56,338 bases of DNA from Ancylobacter novellus (GTDB lineage Bacteria; Pseudomonadota; Alphaproteobacteria; Rhizobiales; Xanthobacteraceae): NCBI GenBank assembly GCA_003241485.1, contig QFQD01000010.1, positions 1-56,338 on the forward strand, written 5' to 3'. The translations under genes and the position numbers were made by a program. Of this stretch, positions 24,811 to 32,391 are shown piece after piece. Positions within the stretch are counted from its first letter, which is position 1, and each line of letters begins with the position of its first letter. The notes below the pieces were generated by a model. It was not told the DNA's origin and did no database searches. It saw nothing but the letters and a program-made list of their open reading frames with translations.

Positions 24811-25581
24811 CTATTTCTTGCGGAAGGCGTCGAGCCGCACGACCTGCGCGCCGCCGGACGTATCGCCGGACGTGTCGCTCTTGGTGTCGCTCTTGGCGTC
24901 GTCCCTGGCCTCGCCCTTGCCGCTCTCCCTCACACCTTCCCTGGCGCCGTCCTTGGCTTCCTGCACGGCGGCAGGCGCGGGGCGCTTGACCTCGGCAGGC
25001 CGGGAAGCGGCGGGCTTCGCGTCGGCGCCGGGCTCGCCCTTCGGCTTGGCTTCCGCGCGGGGCGCGGGCCGGGCATCCGCCTTGGCAGGCGCCCCGGCAG
25101 CGGCGGGCTTTGTCACCGGCACGGAGGTGTTGGGAACCGAGGTCGGCACCGAGGTCGGCCGGGCCATCGCGATCGGCGCCACCGGCGCGGGCGCGGCTTC
25201 CGGCGCGTCGTCCTCTTCCTCGACGCCGGCCGGCTCGAACTGCAGGCCGAACTTCACCGAGGGGTCGAAGAAGCCCTTCAGGCTGGCGAAGGGAACGAAC
25301 AGCCGCTCGGGAATGCCATTGAACGACAGCCCCACCTCGAACGAGACCTCTGTGACGATGAGGTCCCAGAACTGGTGCTGCAGGACGATGGTCATCTCCT
25401 CGGGATAACGCTCCTTCAGCCGCGGCGAGAGGCGAACCCCCGGCGCGGTGGTGTCGAAGGAGATGTAGAGGTGATGATCGCCGGGCAAGCCGTCGCGCGC
25501 GACATCGGTGAGGACACGGCGCACCACGGCGCGCAGCGCGTCCTGAACAAGCAAATCGTAGCGGATAAGATCGACACTCAT
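24811..25581 (-). CDS. sspB: ClpXP adaptor SspB, alphaproteobacterial type
   Basis: Delivers ssrA-tagged, stalled-ribosome products to the ClpXP protease. The folded core is residues 1-150: MSVDLIRYDLLVQDALRAVV, HHLYISFDTTAPGVRLS, EEMTIVLQHQFWDLIV, FEVGLSFNGIPERLFVPF. The remaining 105 residues are low-complexity (Pro/Ala/Lys, then Asp/Ser/Lys repeats such as DAKSDTKSDTSGDTSGG), ending AQVVRLDAFRKK. In known SspB the tail carries a short ClpX-binding motif at the very C terminus, which the VVRLDAFRKK segment could be. The tmRNA gene that makes its substrate tag begins just upstream on the same strand. Confidence 0.93.
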   Translation of the reverse strand: MSVDLIRYDLLVQDALRAVVRRVLTDVARDGLPGDHHLYISFDTTAPGVRLSPRLKERYPEEMTIVLQHQFWDLIVTEVSFEVGLSFNGIPERLFVPFASLKGFFDPSVKFGLQFEPAGVEEEDDAPEAAPAPVAPIAMARPTSVPTSVPNTSVPVTKPAAAGAPAKADARPAPRAEAKPKGEPGADAKPAASRPAEVKRPAPAAVQEAKDGAREGVRESGKGEARDDAKSDTKSDTSGDTSGGAQVVRLDAFRKK

Positions 25582-25633
25582 GGCGGCACTGAACCCGATT
25601 CCAGCGGAAATCGCCAGCCAGTCGAAGAATTAA

Positions 25634-25949
25634 GTGCAGGCTTCTGTTGCCAGGTGCCTGCGAACCCCGCCTCACGGTGCTACCCGTTTGGACTTATTTC
25701 CCAGAGATCAAACCGCTCACGCGGCCTGAGCAACCGGAGCATAGTTGTCGTTGGCAACTATATGTTCGGTCCGATGACGGCGGTACCATGCCGGGCGAAA
25801 GAAGACCCTTTACGCTCTCGTCGATCCTGTTTCGCCCCCGCCGCAAACCAACGTCGCCGATGGTTTCCGGTGGAGGCGCCGGGTACTGCCCCCGGGTCCG
25901 AAGAGTTTATTCCGATGTCCGTTTATCGCCATAGCCGGCTTGCGCCGGC
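25634..25949 (-). ncRNA. ssrA: Transfer-messenger RNA, circularly permuted two-piece type
   Basis: Rescues stalled ribosomes by adding a degradation tag. Reading the minus strand 5' to 3': the acceptor piece comes first and ends GCGCCTCC-ACC (25878-25869), then a 29-base intervening segment (25868-25840) that folds on AAACCA/TGGTTT, then the coding piece starting GGGGGCG (25839-25833) followed by AAACAGGATCGACG, typical of a tmRNA 5' end. GGGGGCG pairs with CGCCTCC as a 7-bp acceptor stem with a G-U wobble at pair 3, the alanine identity element. The tag frame is at 25717-25755. A GCAGGC/GCCTGC hairpin (about 25640-25660) lies near the 3' end. Ends of the gene are approximate; the tag and stem make the identity firm. 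Confidence 0.93.
25717..25755 (-). other. tmRNA tag reading frame (ANDNYAPVAQAA-stop)
   Basis: Within ssrA, the codons GCC AAC GAC AAC TAT GCT CCG GTT GCT CAG GCC GCG TGA encode ANDNYAPVAQAA. The AANDNY-type beginning is bound by SspB and the final Ala-Ala is read by ClpX. The resume codon is GCC at 25755-25753. Confidence 0.93.
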
Positions 25950-25955
25950 AAAACC

Positions 25956-25984
25956 AATATAGGGCGTCCCCGCCCCGGTTGGAA
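25956..25984 (-). promoter_or_regulatory. Probable ssrA promoter
   Basis: On the minus strand, TTCCAA (25984-25979), a 17-base spacer, and TATATT (25961-25956). The -10 matches the consensus well and the -35 moderately. It would start transcription near 25949, just before the acceptor piece of tmRNA. Confidence 0.5.
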
Positions 25985-26019
25985 GAGGGCGCGCACCGCC
26001 CTCCCCCGCAAGCTCGTGC

Positions 26020-26349
26020 TCAGGCCTCGGTCTGGTCGCCATATTGCAGCTTCTCGATCGGCAGATTGCCGCCTTCGGTGCCGGCCAGCTTCTCGTCGAG
26101 TTCGACCAGACGGGTGCGCAGCGCTTCAAGAAACACCTGCCGCAGCAATTCGTAGTCCAGCCGCACGTCGGAATGCGCGCTGCGCAGCGACTGCCCGGCG
26201 CGCAGCACCAGGTTCGGCGTGGCATGCGCACCGTCCACATGAAAATCGAGCGGGTGGGTTCCGTCCTTCTCCAGCAGGTTCAGATGCATGGCGAGGCGAT
26301 GACGCTCCATGCGCAGAGCCGTGGTGCTGTCGGTGATGTGATCGGTCAT
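26020..26349 (-). CDS. Unknown small protein between thyA and ssrA
   Basis: A 109-residue protein I do not recognise. It is probably real because it has the codon usage of its neighbours and a strong GGGAGGGAG ribosome site before ATG 26349. It is rich in Leu, Arg and Asp, predicted mostly helical (MERHRLAMHLNLLEKDG, YELLRQVFLEALRTRLVELDEKLAG), with no signal peptide or membrane helix. The frame extends further upstream to 26478 but without a better start. It lies upstream of ssrA and divergent from thyA. Function not assigned. Confidence 0.65.
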   Translation of the reverse strand: MTDHITDSTTALRMERHRLAMHLNLLEKDGTHPLDFHVDGAHATPNLVLRAGQSLRSAHSDVRLDYELLRQVFLEALRTRLVELDEKLAGTEGGNLPIEKLQYGDQTEA

Positions 26350-26573
26350 GAGCGCTCCCTCCCGTGTCGTGCAATGCCGCATCGAAACAAGCGCCCCGCG
26401 CGCGTTAAGTTCCCATGATACCGCCGCGACGGACTGCCGCGAGGCATGGGGGCGGAAACCTGTCGATGAACGGCGCAACCGTCGCGGCAGGACGCTGCAT
26501 GTCCGGCAGGCTTGCGCTATATGTAGTAGGTCGAGCGCGGAAACGCGTTCGCATCCCTACGAGGCGGCGGACC

Positions 26574-27368
26574 ATGCGGCAATATCACGAGTTTCTCGAA
26601 CGGGTGCTGCGCGAGGGCACGCGCAAGGACGACCGCACCGGCACGGGCACGCTTTCCCTGTTCGGCCACCAGATGCGCTTCGATCTTTCGGAGGGCTTTC
26701 CGCTGGTCACCACCAAGCGTCTGCACCTCAAATCGATCATCCACGAGCTGCTCTGGTTCCTCGCCGGCGACACCAACATCGCCTATCTCCGCGAGAACGG
26801 CGTGTCGATCTGGAACGAGTGGGCCGACGCCAATGGCGATCTCGGCCCGGTCTATGGCCACCAGTGGCGCTCCTGGCCGGATGGCCATGGCGGGGTGATC
26901 GACCAGATCGCCGGCGTCATCGCCGACATTCGCCGCAACCCGGATTCGCGCCGGCTGATCGTCTCGGCGTGGAACCCGGCCGATGTGCCGCGGATGGCGC
27001 TGCCGCCCTGCCACTGCCTGTTCCAGTTCTACGTGCTGGACGGCAAGCTCTCCTGCCAGCTCTACCAGCGCTCGGCCGACATCTTCCTCGGCGTGCCGTT
27101 CAACATCGCCTCCTACGCGCTGCTGACCCACATGATCGCGCAGGTGACGGGGCTGAAGGTCGGCGACTTCGTCCACACCTTCGGCGACGCGCACATCTAT
27201 CTCAACCACCTCGAACAGGTGAACGAGCAACTCTCGCGCGCCCCGCGGCCGCTGCCGCGCCTCAAGCTCAACCCGGAGGTCGACGACATCTTCGCCTTCC
27301 GCTTCGAGGACATCGCCATCGAGGGCTATGAGCCCCATCCCGCCATCAAGGCGCCGGTGGCGGTCTGA
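26574..27368 (+). CDS. thyA: Thymidylate synthase
   Basis: Methylates dUMP to dTMP using methylene-tetrahydrofolate, producing dihydrofolate. 264 residues, identical in length to E. coli ThyA. MRQYHEFLERVLREG start, DRTGTGTLSLFGHQMRFDL, the active-site PPCHCLFQFYV with the nucleophile at Cys146, and LYQRSADIFLGVPFNIASYA are all present. The ATG at 26574 gives the canonical N terminus. The stop overlaps the ATG of the acetyltransferase gene (TGATG). Confidence 0.97.
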   Translation: MRQYHEFLERVLREGTRKDDRTGTGTLSLFGHQMRFDLSEGFPLVTTKRLHLKSIIHELLWFLAGDTNIAYLRENGVSIWNEWADANGDLGPVYGHQWRSWPDGHGGVIDQIAGVIADIRRNPDSRRLIVSAWNPADVPRMALPPCHCLFQFYVLDGKLSCQLYQRSADIFLGVPFNIASYALLTHMIAQVTGLKVGDFVHTFGDAHIYLNHLEQVNEQLSRAPRPLPRLKLNPEVDDIFAFRFEDIAIEGYEPHPAIKAPVAV

Positions 27369-27847
27369 TGAGCCTCACCATCCGCCCCGCCCGGCCCAGT
27401 GAGGCCGAACTGATCTTCGATTTCGTCTGTGAACTCGCCGATTACGAGAAGCTGCGCCACGAGGTGGAAGCCTCCGTCGCGGATATCGAGCGCGATGTGT
27501 TCGGGCCGAACCCGCGGGTGTTCTGCGACATCGCCGAATGGGACGGCGCCCCCGCCGGCTTCGCGCTGTGGTTCTACAATTATTCGACCTTCCGCGGCCG
27601 GCACGGCATCTATCTCGAAGACCTGTATGTGCGTCCGGCCTATCGCGGTCAGGGCATCGCCCGTGCGCTGATGCGCCGCCTCGCGCGGCGCTGCGTCGAG
27701 GAGGGCCTCGGCCGCTTCGAGTGGTGGGTGCTGAACTGGAACGAGCCGGCAATCCGCTTCTACCGCTCGATCGGCGCGGTGCCGATGGACGAGTGGACGG
27801 TGCAGCGCGTCTCGGGCGAGGCACTGGCGAAGCTCGCGGGCGACTAG
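27368..27847 (+). CDS. GNAT family N-acetyltransferase
   Basis: A 159-residue acetyl-CoA-dependent transferase. The GNAT core is clear: LTIRPARPSEAELIFDFV at the start, GIYLEDLYVRPAYRGQGIARALMRRLA containing the acetyl-CoA pyrophosphate motif (RGQGIA), and WVLNWNEPAIRFYRSIGA. The closeness to diamine/spermidine acetyltransferase-type sequences (LEDLYVRPxYRGxGxG) suggests a small amine substrate, but this is not proven. It overlaps the thyA stop by one base, so it is co-translated with it. Confidence 0.9.
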   Translation: MSLTIRPARPSEAELIFDFVCELADYEKLRHEVEASVADIERDVFGPNPRVFCDIAEWDGAPAGFALWFYNYSTFRGRHGIYLEDLYVRPAYRGQGIARALMRRLARRCVEEGLGRFEWWVLNWNEPAIRFYRSIGAVPMDEWTVQRVSGEALAKLAGD

Positions 27848-27865
27848 GCCGCAAGCCCCGCCAGG

Positions 27866-27950
27866 CGTCATCCCGGCCGAAGCGTAGAGCCGGGATCGCT
27901 CACCATGAAGCCGCGATCCCGGATCGGCCTGCCGGCCGTCCGGGATGACG
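27866..27950. repeat. Compound intergenic palindrome, GTCATCCCGG family, copy 4
   Basis: Outer arms CGTCATCCCGG (27866-27876) and CCGGGATGACG (27940-27950); inner arms CCGGGATCG (27890-27898) and CGATCCCGG (27914-27922). Two palindromes thus lie one inside the other, filling nearly all of the space between the converging acetyltransferase and Spy-like genes. It looks like a double unit of the family. Confidence 0.7.
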
Positions 27951-27959
27951 TCTCTGTCC

Positions 27960-28604
27960 TCAGAGCGGCTCGGGCGCGTCCGGCTCCGGCGGGCGATGCA
28001 TGCCCGGGCCGGGCGGGCCGAAGCGGTGCGGGCCATGCCCCTCCCAGCGCCGCTCGCGCGGACCGTCGCGCAGGGCCATGTGCGGGCCCTCGGCCTCACG
28101 GAACAGCCGGTTGAAGCGGTGCTGCTGGGCCGGGTCCAGCATGGCGTAGAGCGGGGCGGCCGCATCGGCGAGCCCCTTCAGCGCCGCGCCGCGCTCCAGC
28201 ATGCGGTCGGCCCGCTGCTGCAGCCGGGCGACGATATCGCCCTCGGGGCCTTCGGCGAGCGGACCGCCCGGCGCACCGGGACCACCCTCCTCAGGACCGC
28301 GAGGCTCCGGCCCGCGCCGCGCCTCGCGCTCTTCGCGCCACTGCTTGCGGGCCTCGATGCGCTGGTCGGCGCTGGCACGCAGCGCGGTCTCCAGGGCCGG
28401 CCAGAGCTTTTCCTGATCGGGGGTGAGCCGCAGGCCCGCCTTCAGCGCGGCGATGCGCGCATCGGTCATGGCCGAGGCGTTCTCCGCCATCTGCTCGGGC
28501 GAGGGGCGCGGGTGCTCGGCGCTGCGATAGTTGGGTGCGGCGATGCCGAACGTGGCACTGGCCAGCAGGGCAGCGGCCGTGGCGGCAATGATCGTACGTT
28601 TCAT
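27960..28604 (-). CDS. Spy/CpxP-like periplasmic protein
   Basis: A 214-residue exported protein with a signal peptide (MKRTIIAATAAALLASATFGIAA). It holds two LTxxQ-type segments of the Spy/CpxP chaperone family: LRLTPDQEKLWPALETAL and YAMLDPAQQHRFNRLFRE. The region between and after is rich in Arg, Pro, Glu and Gly, ending in a proline-rich tail. Spy-like proteins hold unfolded periplasmic proteins under envelope stress; some members bind metals. AAGGAG precedes ATG 28604 at good spacing; the longer frame to 28652 is not needed. Confidence 0.85.
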   Translation of the reverse strand: MKRTIIAATAAALLASATFGIAAPNYRSAEHPRPSPEQMAENASAMTDARIAALKAGLRLTPDQEKLWPALETALRASADQRIEARKQWREEREARRGPEPRGPEEGGPGAPGGPLAEGPEGDIVARLQQRADRMLERGAALKGLADAAAPLYAMLDPAQQHRFNRLFREAEGPHMALRDGPRERRWEGHGPHRFGPPGPGMHRPPEPDAPEPL

Positions 28605-28711
28605 CGGCGTCATCTCCTTGTTCGATGACGCCGATCCTGTCGCGATTACCAAGGATTCTCAAATGAAACTTCGGTAATGATCCTACGTTACGTTCAGAAA
28701 CATAGATGAAC

Positions 28712-28735
28712 AGCCATTCAGGTTCGTGAATAGCT
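28712..28735 (-). terminator. Hairpin after fumC
   Basis: On the minus strand, AGCTATTCA pairs with TGAATGGCT around a 6-base loop, one base after the fumC stop; one pair is a G-U wobble on that strand. A second weak inverted repeat (GTTCA/TGAAC, 28692-28711) follows. Likely a modest terminator. Confidence 0.5.
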
Positions 28736-28736
28736 A

Positions 28737-30128
28737 TTAACCCGGCGAAATCATCTTCTCCGGCCGCACCACCGCATCGAACTCTTCATTGGTGACATAA
28801 CCGCCACCCACGGCTTCCTCGCGCAGCGTGGTGCCGTTCTTGTGCGCGGTCTTGGCGATCTTCGCCGCATTGTCATAGCCGATCTTGGGCGCCAGCGCGG
28901 TGACCAGCATCAGCGAGCGCTCCAGCGCCGCCTTGATGTTGTCGGTGCGCGGCTCGATGCCGACGACGCAATTCTCGGTGAAGCTGATGGCCGCATCCGC
29001 CAGCAGCCGCACGGACTGCAGGAAATTATAGGCCATCACCGGGTTGTAGACGTTCAGCTCGAAATGACCCTGGCTGCCGGCGAAGCTGAGCGCGGCGTTG
29101 TTGCCGAACACCTGCACGCACACCTGGGTCAGCGCCTCGCACTGGGTCGGGTTCACCTTGCCCGGCATGATCGAGGAGCCCGGCTCGTTCTCCGGCAGGG
29201 AGAGCTCGCCCAGGCCCGAACGCGGACCGGAACCGAGCAGGCGGATGTCGTTGGCGATCTTGAACAGCGACACCGCCACCGTGTTGATCGCGCCGTGCGA
29301 GAACACCATCGCGTCATGCGCGGCGAGCGCCTCGAACTTGTTCGGCGCCGAGGTGAAGGGCAGCCCGGTGATCGCGGCGATCTTCGACGCCACCAGCTCG
29401 GCAAAGCCCACCGGCGCATTGAGGCCGGTGCCTACCGCGGTGCCACCCTGCGCCAGCTCCATCAGCGCCGGCAGGGTCTGCTCGACCCGGGTGATGCCGT
29501 TGGTCACCTGCTGGGTATAGCCGGAGAATTCCTGGCCCAGAGTGAGGGGCGTGGCATCCTGCGTGTGCGTGCGCCCGATCTTGATGATGTCGCTCCACGC
29601 CAGCGCCTTCTCGCCCAGCGCGTCGCGCAGGCGGGAAAGGGCGGGAATGAGCCGGTGGACGATCTCCTCGGCGGCGGCGATGTGCATCGCGGTCGGGTAG
29701 GTGTCGTTCGACGACTGGCTCATATTGACGTGGTCGTTGGGATGCACCGGCTTCTTCGAGCCGAGCACGCCGCCGAGCATCTCGATGGCGCGGTTCGAGA
29801 TCACCTCATTGGCGTTCATGTTGGACTGGGTACCGGACCCCGTCTGCCAGACCGCGAGCGGGAAATGCGCGTCGAGCTTGCCGTCGATCACTTCCTGCGC
29901 GGCCGCGATGACCGCCGCGCCGATCGTCGGGTCGAGATGACCGAGTTCCATATTGGTCTCGGCGGCCGCCCGCTTGATGACGCCGAGCGCGCGGATGACA
30001 GGCAGCGGCTGCTTTTCCCAGCCGATCTTGAAATTGCCGAGCGAGCGTTGCGCCTGGGCGCCCCAGTACTTGTCGCTCTCCACCTCGATGGGACCGAAGG
30101 TATCGGTTTCGATGCGGGTCTTGCTCAT
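28737..30128 (-). CDS. fumC: Class II fumarate hydratase
   Basis: Hydrates fumarate to malate in the TCA cycle. 463 residues, the usual length for the iron-free, homotetrameric FumC class. The family signature GSSIMPGKVNPTQCE is present at about residue 320, with KIGRTHTQDATPLTLGQEFSG and TGSGTQSNMNANEVI at the substrate site. The start ATG 30128 opens with MSKTRIETDTFGPIEV, as in close relatives. A hairpin follows its stop. Confidence 0.97.
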   Translation of the reverse strand: MSKTRIETDTFGPIEVESDKYWGAQAQRSLGNFKIGWEKQPLPVIRALGVIKRAAAETNMELGHLDPTIGAAVIAAAQEVIDGKLDAHFPLAVWQTGSGTQSNMNANEVISNRAIEMLGGVLGSKKPVHPNDHVNMSQSSNDTYPTAMHIAAAEEIVHRLIPALSRLRDALGEKALAWSDIIKIGRTHTQDATPLTLGQEFSGYTQQVTNGITRVEQTLPALMELAQGGTAVGTGLNAPVGFAELVASKIAAITGLPFTSAPNKFEALAAHDAMVFSHGAINTVAVSLFKIANDIRLLGSGPRSGLGELSLPENEPGSSIMPGKVNPTQCEALTQVCVQVFGNNAALSFAGSQGHFELNVYNPVMAYNFLQSVRLLADAAISFTENCVVGIEPRTDNIKAALERSLMLVTALAPKIGYDNAAKIAKTAHKNGTTLREEAVGGGYVTNEEFDAVVRPEKMISPG

Positions 30129-30589
30129 CGGTCAGTGCCTCTCGGAACGGCGTCGGAAAAGGGAGCGCGACAGAGTGGGCGCTCCCGCGCGCGGTCCATT
30201 TAGCACGGGCACAAAGGTGGGGAAATCAGACCTCGGACGAGGGTGGCACCACCGACGGCGGCGCCCGGCAGCCCCGCGCGATCACACGTTTGTGATCGCT
30301 TTCCCGCGGCGCGGAACCGATTGCAACGGATGGTGTTACCTATGATAATCCCGCGTGGAAACACGCCGAGGATTAGAGTAGCCCGAGAGTTCAGTCGCGT
30401 TTGAGCAATCTATACTCACGATAAAACTGTATCCAGTTACCTTTATTGTGACCTATACGTCGCGATTTTCGCTTCCGTGACCACAAAGCCTCCAAGATCG
30501 GACGGCACTTCTAAGCACTTCGGATGACCGCGAATCGCTGCTGTTTGTGACAGAACGACCGGGATTCACGTGAGCGCAGACAGGTATTG
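30129..30589. other. Intergenic region between fumC and the DUF4169 gene
   Basis: 461 bases without a convincing gene, and less GC-rich than the neighbourhood in the section 30340-30480 (for example CTATACTCACGATAAAACTG). It is a divergent spacer and must hold promoters for fumC and for the DUF4169-RHH pair. I cannot assign a promoter, RNA gene or binding site with confidence. Confidence 0.5.
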
Positions 30590-30778
30590 ATGTCGGAAAT
30601 CATCAATCTTCGCCGGTACCGGAAGAAGCGAGAACGGGAGACGGCGGAACAAACCGCCGGTGCGCGACGTTTGCAATTTGGCCGCACGAAGGCTCAGCGC
30701 GAAGCAGATGCGGCCGCCGAGCAGAAGAAGCAGACGTCACTGGACGGGCACAGGCGAGTACGAGAGGACGAGATATGA
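30590..30778 (+). CDS. DUF4169 family small protein
   Basis: A 62-residue, highly charged protein, MSEIINLRRYRKKRERETAE, belonging to the DUF4169 family found in alphaproteobacteria. It is rich in Arg, Lys, Glu and Gln and predicted to be a single long helix. ATG 30590 is the conserved start (a TTG codon precedes it in frame). Its stop overlaps the ATG of the ribbon-helix-helix gene by four bases (ATGA). Function unknown. Confidence 0.85.
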   Translation: MSEIINLRRYRKKRERETAEQTAGARRLQFGRTKAQREADAAAEQKKQTSLDGHRRVREDEI

Positions 30779-31053
30779 AGAGTCCCGTGGTCAAGCGATC
30801 GATTGTCATTGCGGGTCACAAGACGAGCGTGAGCCTTGAGGATCAATTCTGGGATGCGCTGAAGGAAATCGCCGCCAGCCGCAGGACGACGCTCTCCGAC
30901 ATTGTCGCCTCGATCGACGCCGGACGAAACCAGGGCAATCTCTCGTCCGCGATCCGGCTTTACGTGCTGGCGCATTTCCGCAACCCGCAGGCAAGCCGCG
31001 ACAATGGCGACCATGCCAGCCAGGGGGCCGCGCTGCGATCTACCGTTGCGTAA
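30775..31053 (+). CDS. Ribbon-helix-helix domain protein
   Basis: A 92-residue protein with a ribbon-helix-helix fold: VVKRSIVIAGHKTSVSLEDQFWDALKEIAASRRTTLSDIVASID. The beta strand (KTSVSLE) and two helices match the RHH_4 type seen next to DUF4169 genes in Rhizobiales. Probably a small DNA-binding or regulatory protein; the target is unknown. A toxin-antitoxin role was considered but no toxin neighbour is present. Four-base overlap with the DUF4169 gene. Confidence 0.85.
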   Translation: MKSPVVKRSIVIAGHKTSVSLEDQFWDALKEIAASRRTTLSDIVASIDAGRNQGNLSSAIRLYVLAHFRNPQASRDNGDHASQGAALRSTVA

Positions 31054-31236
31054 CGCAGCGGGCGTCGCCATATGACAACCTCGACGGCGCGTTGTAACCG
31101 GGTGCCTCGTCACCTATAACCGCCTCGACGTGTCTCTCGCCCGAGGGACTACGGGTTTCTTATGCACGGCGGCGTCTGACGGTTCTGCGCATTGCGAGCC
31201 CTGACGCGCCGGGCGCGCAAACGGAGTGGCCGCGGT

Positions 31237-32391
31237 ATGTCGTGGAAGAACCAGAGCGGTGGACCATGGGGCGGTGGTCCACGCGGTCCCTGGGGTAATG
31301 GCCCTCAATCGTCGGGGCCGAACTCTCCCGATCTCGAAGATCTGATCCGCCGCGGTCAGGAAAAACTGCGCACAGCCCTGCCTGGCGGCTTCGGCAGCGG
31401 CAAGGGCATCATCGCCGTCATCGCCATTGCGGTCCTCGCCTGGCTGCTCTCCGGCTTCTACCGGGTGGAGCCTGACGAGCAGGGCGTGGTGCTGCGCTTC
31501 GGCAAGTTCGTCGGCACCACCAATCCCGGCCTGAACTACCACTTGCCCTACCCGATCGAGACCGTGCTCACCCCGCAGGTGACGCGCGTCAACCGCATCG
31601 ACATCGGCATCCGCACCGGCGACGACCCGCGTCGCGGCGCCTCCATGCGCGATGTCGCGGAAGAGAGCTTGATGCTCACCGGCGACGAGAACATCGTCGA
31701 CGTCGATTTCGCCGTGTTCTGGATGGTGAAGCCCGCCGCTCCGGGCTCGTCCGAGGACATTGGCGCGGCGAACTTCCTGTTCAACGTCCAGAACCCGGAA
31801 GGCACCATCAAGGCGGTGGCCGAAAGCGCCATGCGCGAGGTGGTCGGGCGCACCAACATTCAGCCGATCCTCACCGGCGCCCGTCAGGGCATCGAGACCT
31901 CGGTCCAGGAGCTGATGCAGCGCACGCTCGACAGCTACCGCTCGGGCATTCTCATCACCCAGGTGCAGTTGCAGAAGGTCGACCCGCCCTCGCAGGTCAT
32001 CGACGCCTTCCGTGACGTGCAGGCCGCCCGCGCCGACGCCGAGCGCCTGCAGAACGAGGCGCAGGCCTATGCCAACCGCGTGGTGCCGGAAGCGCGCGGC
32101 GAGGCGGCACGCATCACCCAGGGCGCGCAGGGCTACAAGGAGCGCGCCATCATCGAGGCCCGCGGCCAGACCTCGCGCTTCCTCAGCGTGCTGACCCAGT
32201 ACCAGAAGGCGCCGGACGTCACCCGCCAGCGGCTCTATCTCGAAACCATGGAACGTGTCTTCGGCGGCATGGACAAGGTCATCATCGATCAATCGGCTGC
32301 CGGTGGATCGGGCGTCGTGCCCTATCTGCCGCTCGGCGCGCTCGACGGGCGCGGCGCCACCTCTCCCGCTGGCCAGGGAGCCGCAAAATGA
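31237..32391 (+). CDS. hflK: FtsH protease modulator HflK
   Basis: A 384-residue inner-membrane protein that, with HflC, forms the large cage around FtsH and tunes its proteolysis. Order: Gly/Pro/Trp-rich cytoplasmic start (MSWKNQSGGPWGGG), one membrane helix at about residues 57-74, then the SPFH/prohibitin domain (YRVEPDEQGVVLRFGKF, PGLNYHLPYPIE) and a long helical region (QAARADAERLQNEAQAYANRVVPEA). ATG 31237 has ACGGAG upstream. Its stop overlaps hflC by four bases (ATGA). Confidence 0.96.
   Translation: MSWKNQSGGPWGGGPRGPWGNGPQSSGPNSPDLEDLIRRGQEKLRTALPGGFGSGKGIIAVIAIAVLAWLLSGFYRVEPDEQGVVLRFGKFVGTTNPGLNYHLPYPIETVLTPQVTRVNRIDIGIRTGDDPRRGASMRDVAEESLMLTGDENIVDVDFAVFWMVKPAAPGSSEDIGAANFLFNVQNPEGTIKAVAESAMREVVGRTNIQPILTGARQGIETSVQELMQRTLDSYRSGILITQVQLQKVDPPSQVIDAFRDVQAARADAERLQNEAQAYANRVVPEARGEAARITQGAQGYKERAIIEARGQTSRFLSVLTQYQKAPDVTRQRLYLETMERVFGGMDKVIIDQSAAGGSGVVPYLPLGALDGRGATSPAGQGAAK

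Noticed and set aside
23516..25675. One continuous reverse frame spanning the amine oxidase and the sspB region
   Set aside because: The upstream part is an out-of-frame reading of sspB; the flavoprotein begins at GTG 24793 with the canonical dinucleotide-binding motif.
25375..25962. A forward open frame of 195 codons over the ssrA interval
   Set aside because: The interval is explained by the tmRNA on the opposite strand; the frame has no ribosome site or family.
30775..31053. The DUF4169-RHH pair as a toxin-antitoxin system
   Set aside because: RHH proteins are common antitoxins, but no recognisable toxin is present, and DUF4169 proteins are widespread chromosomal genes.
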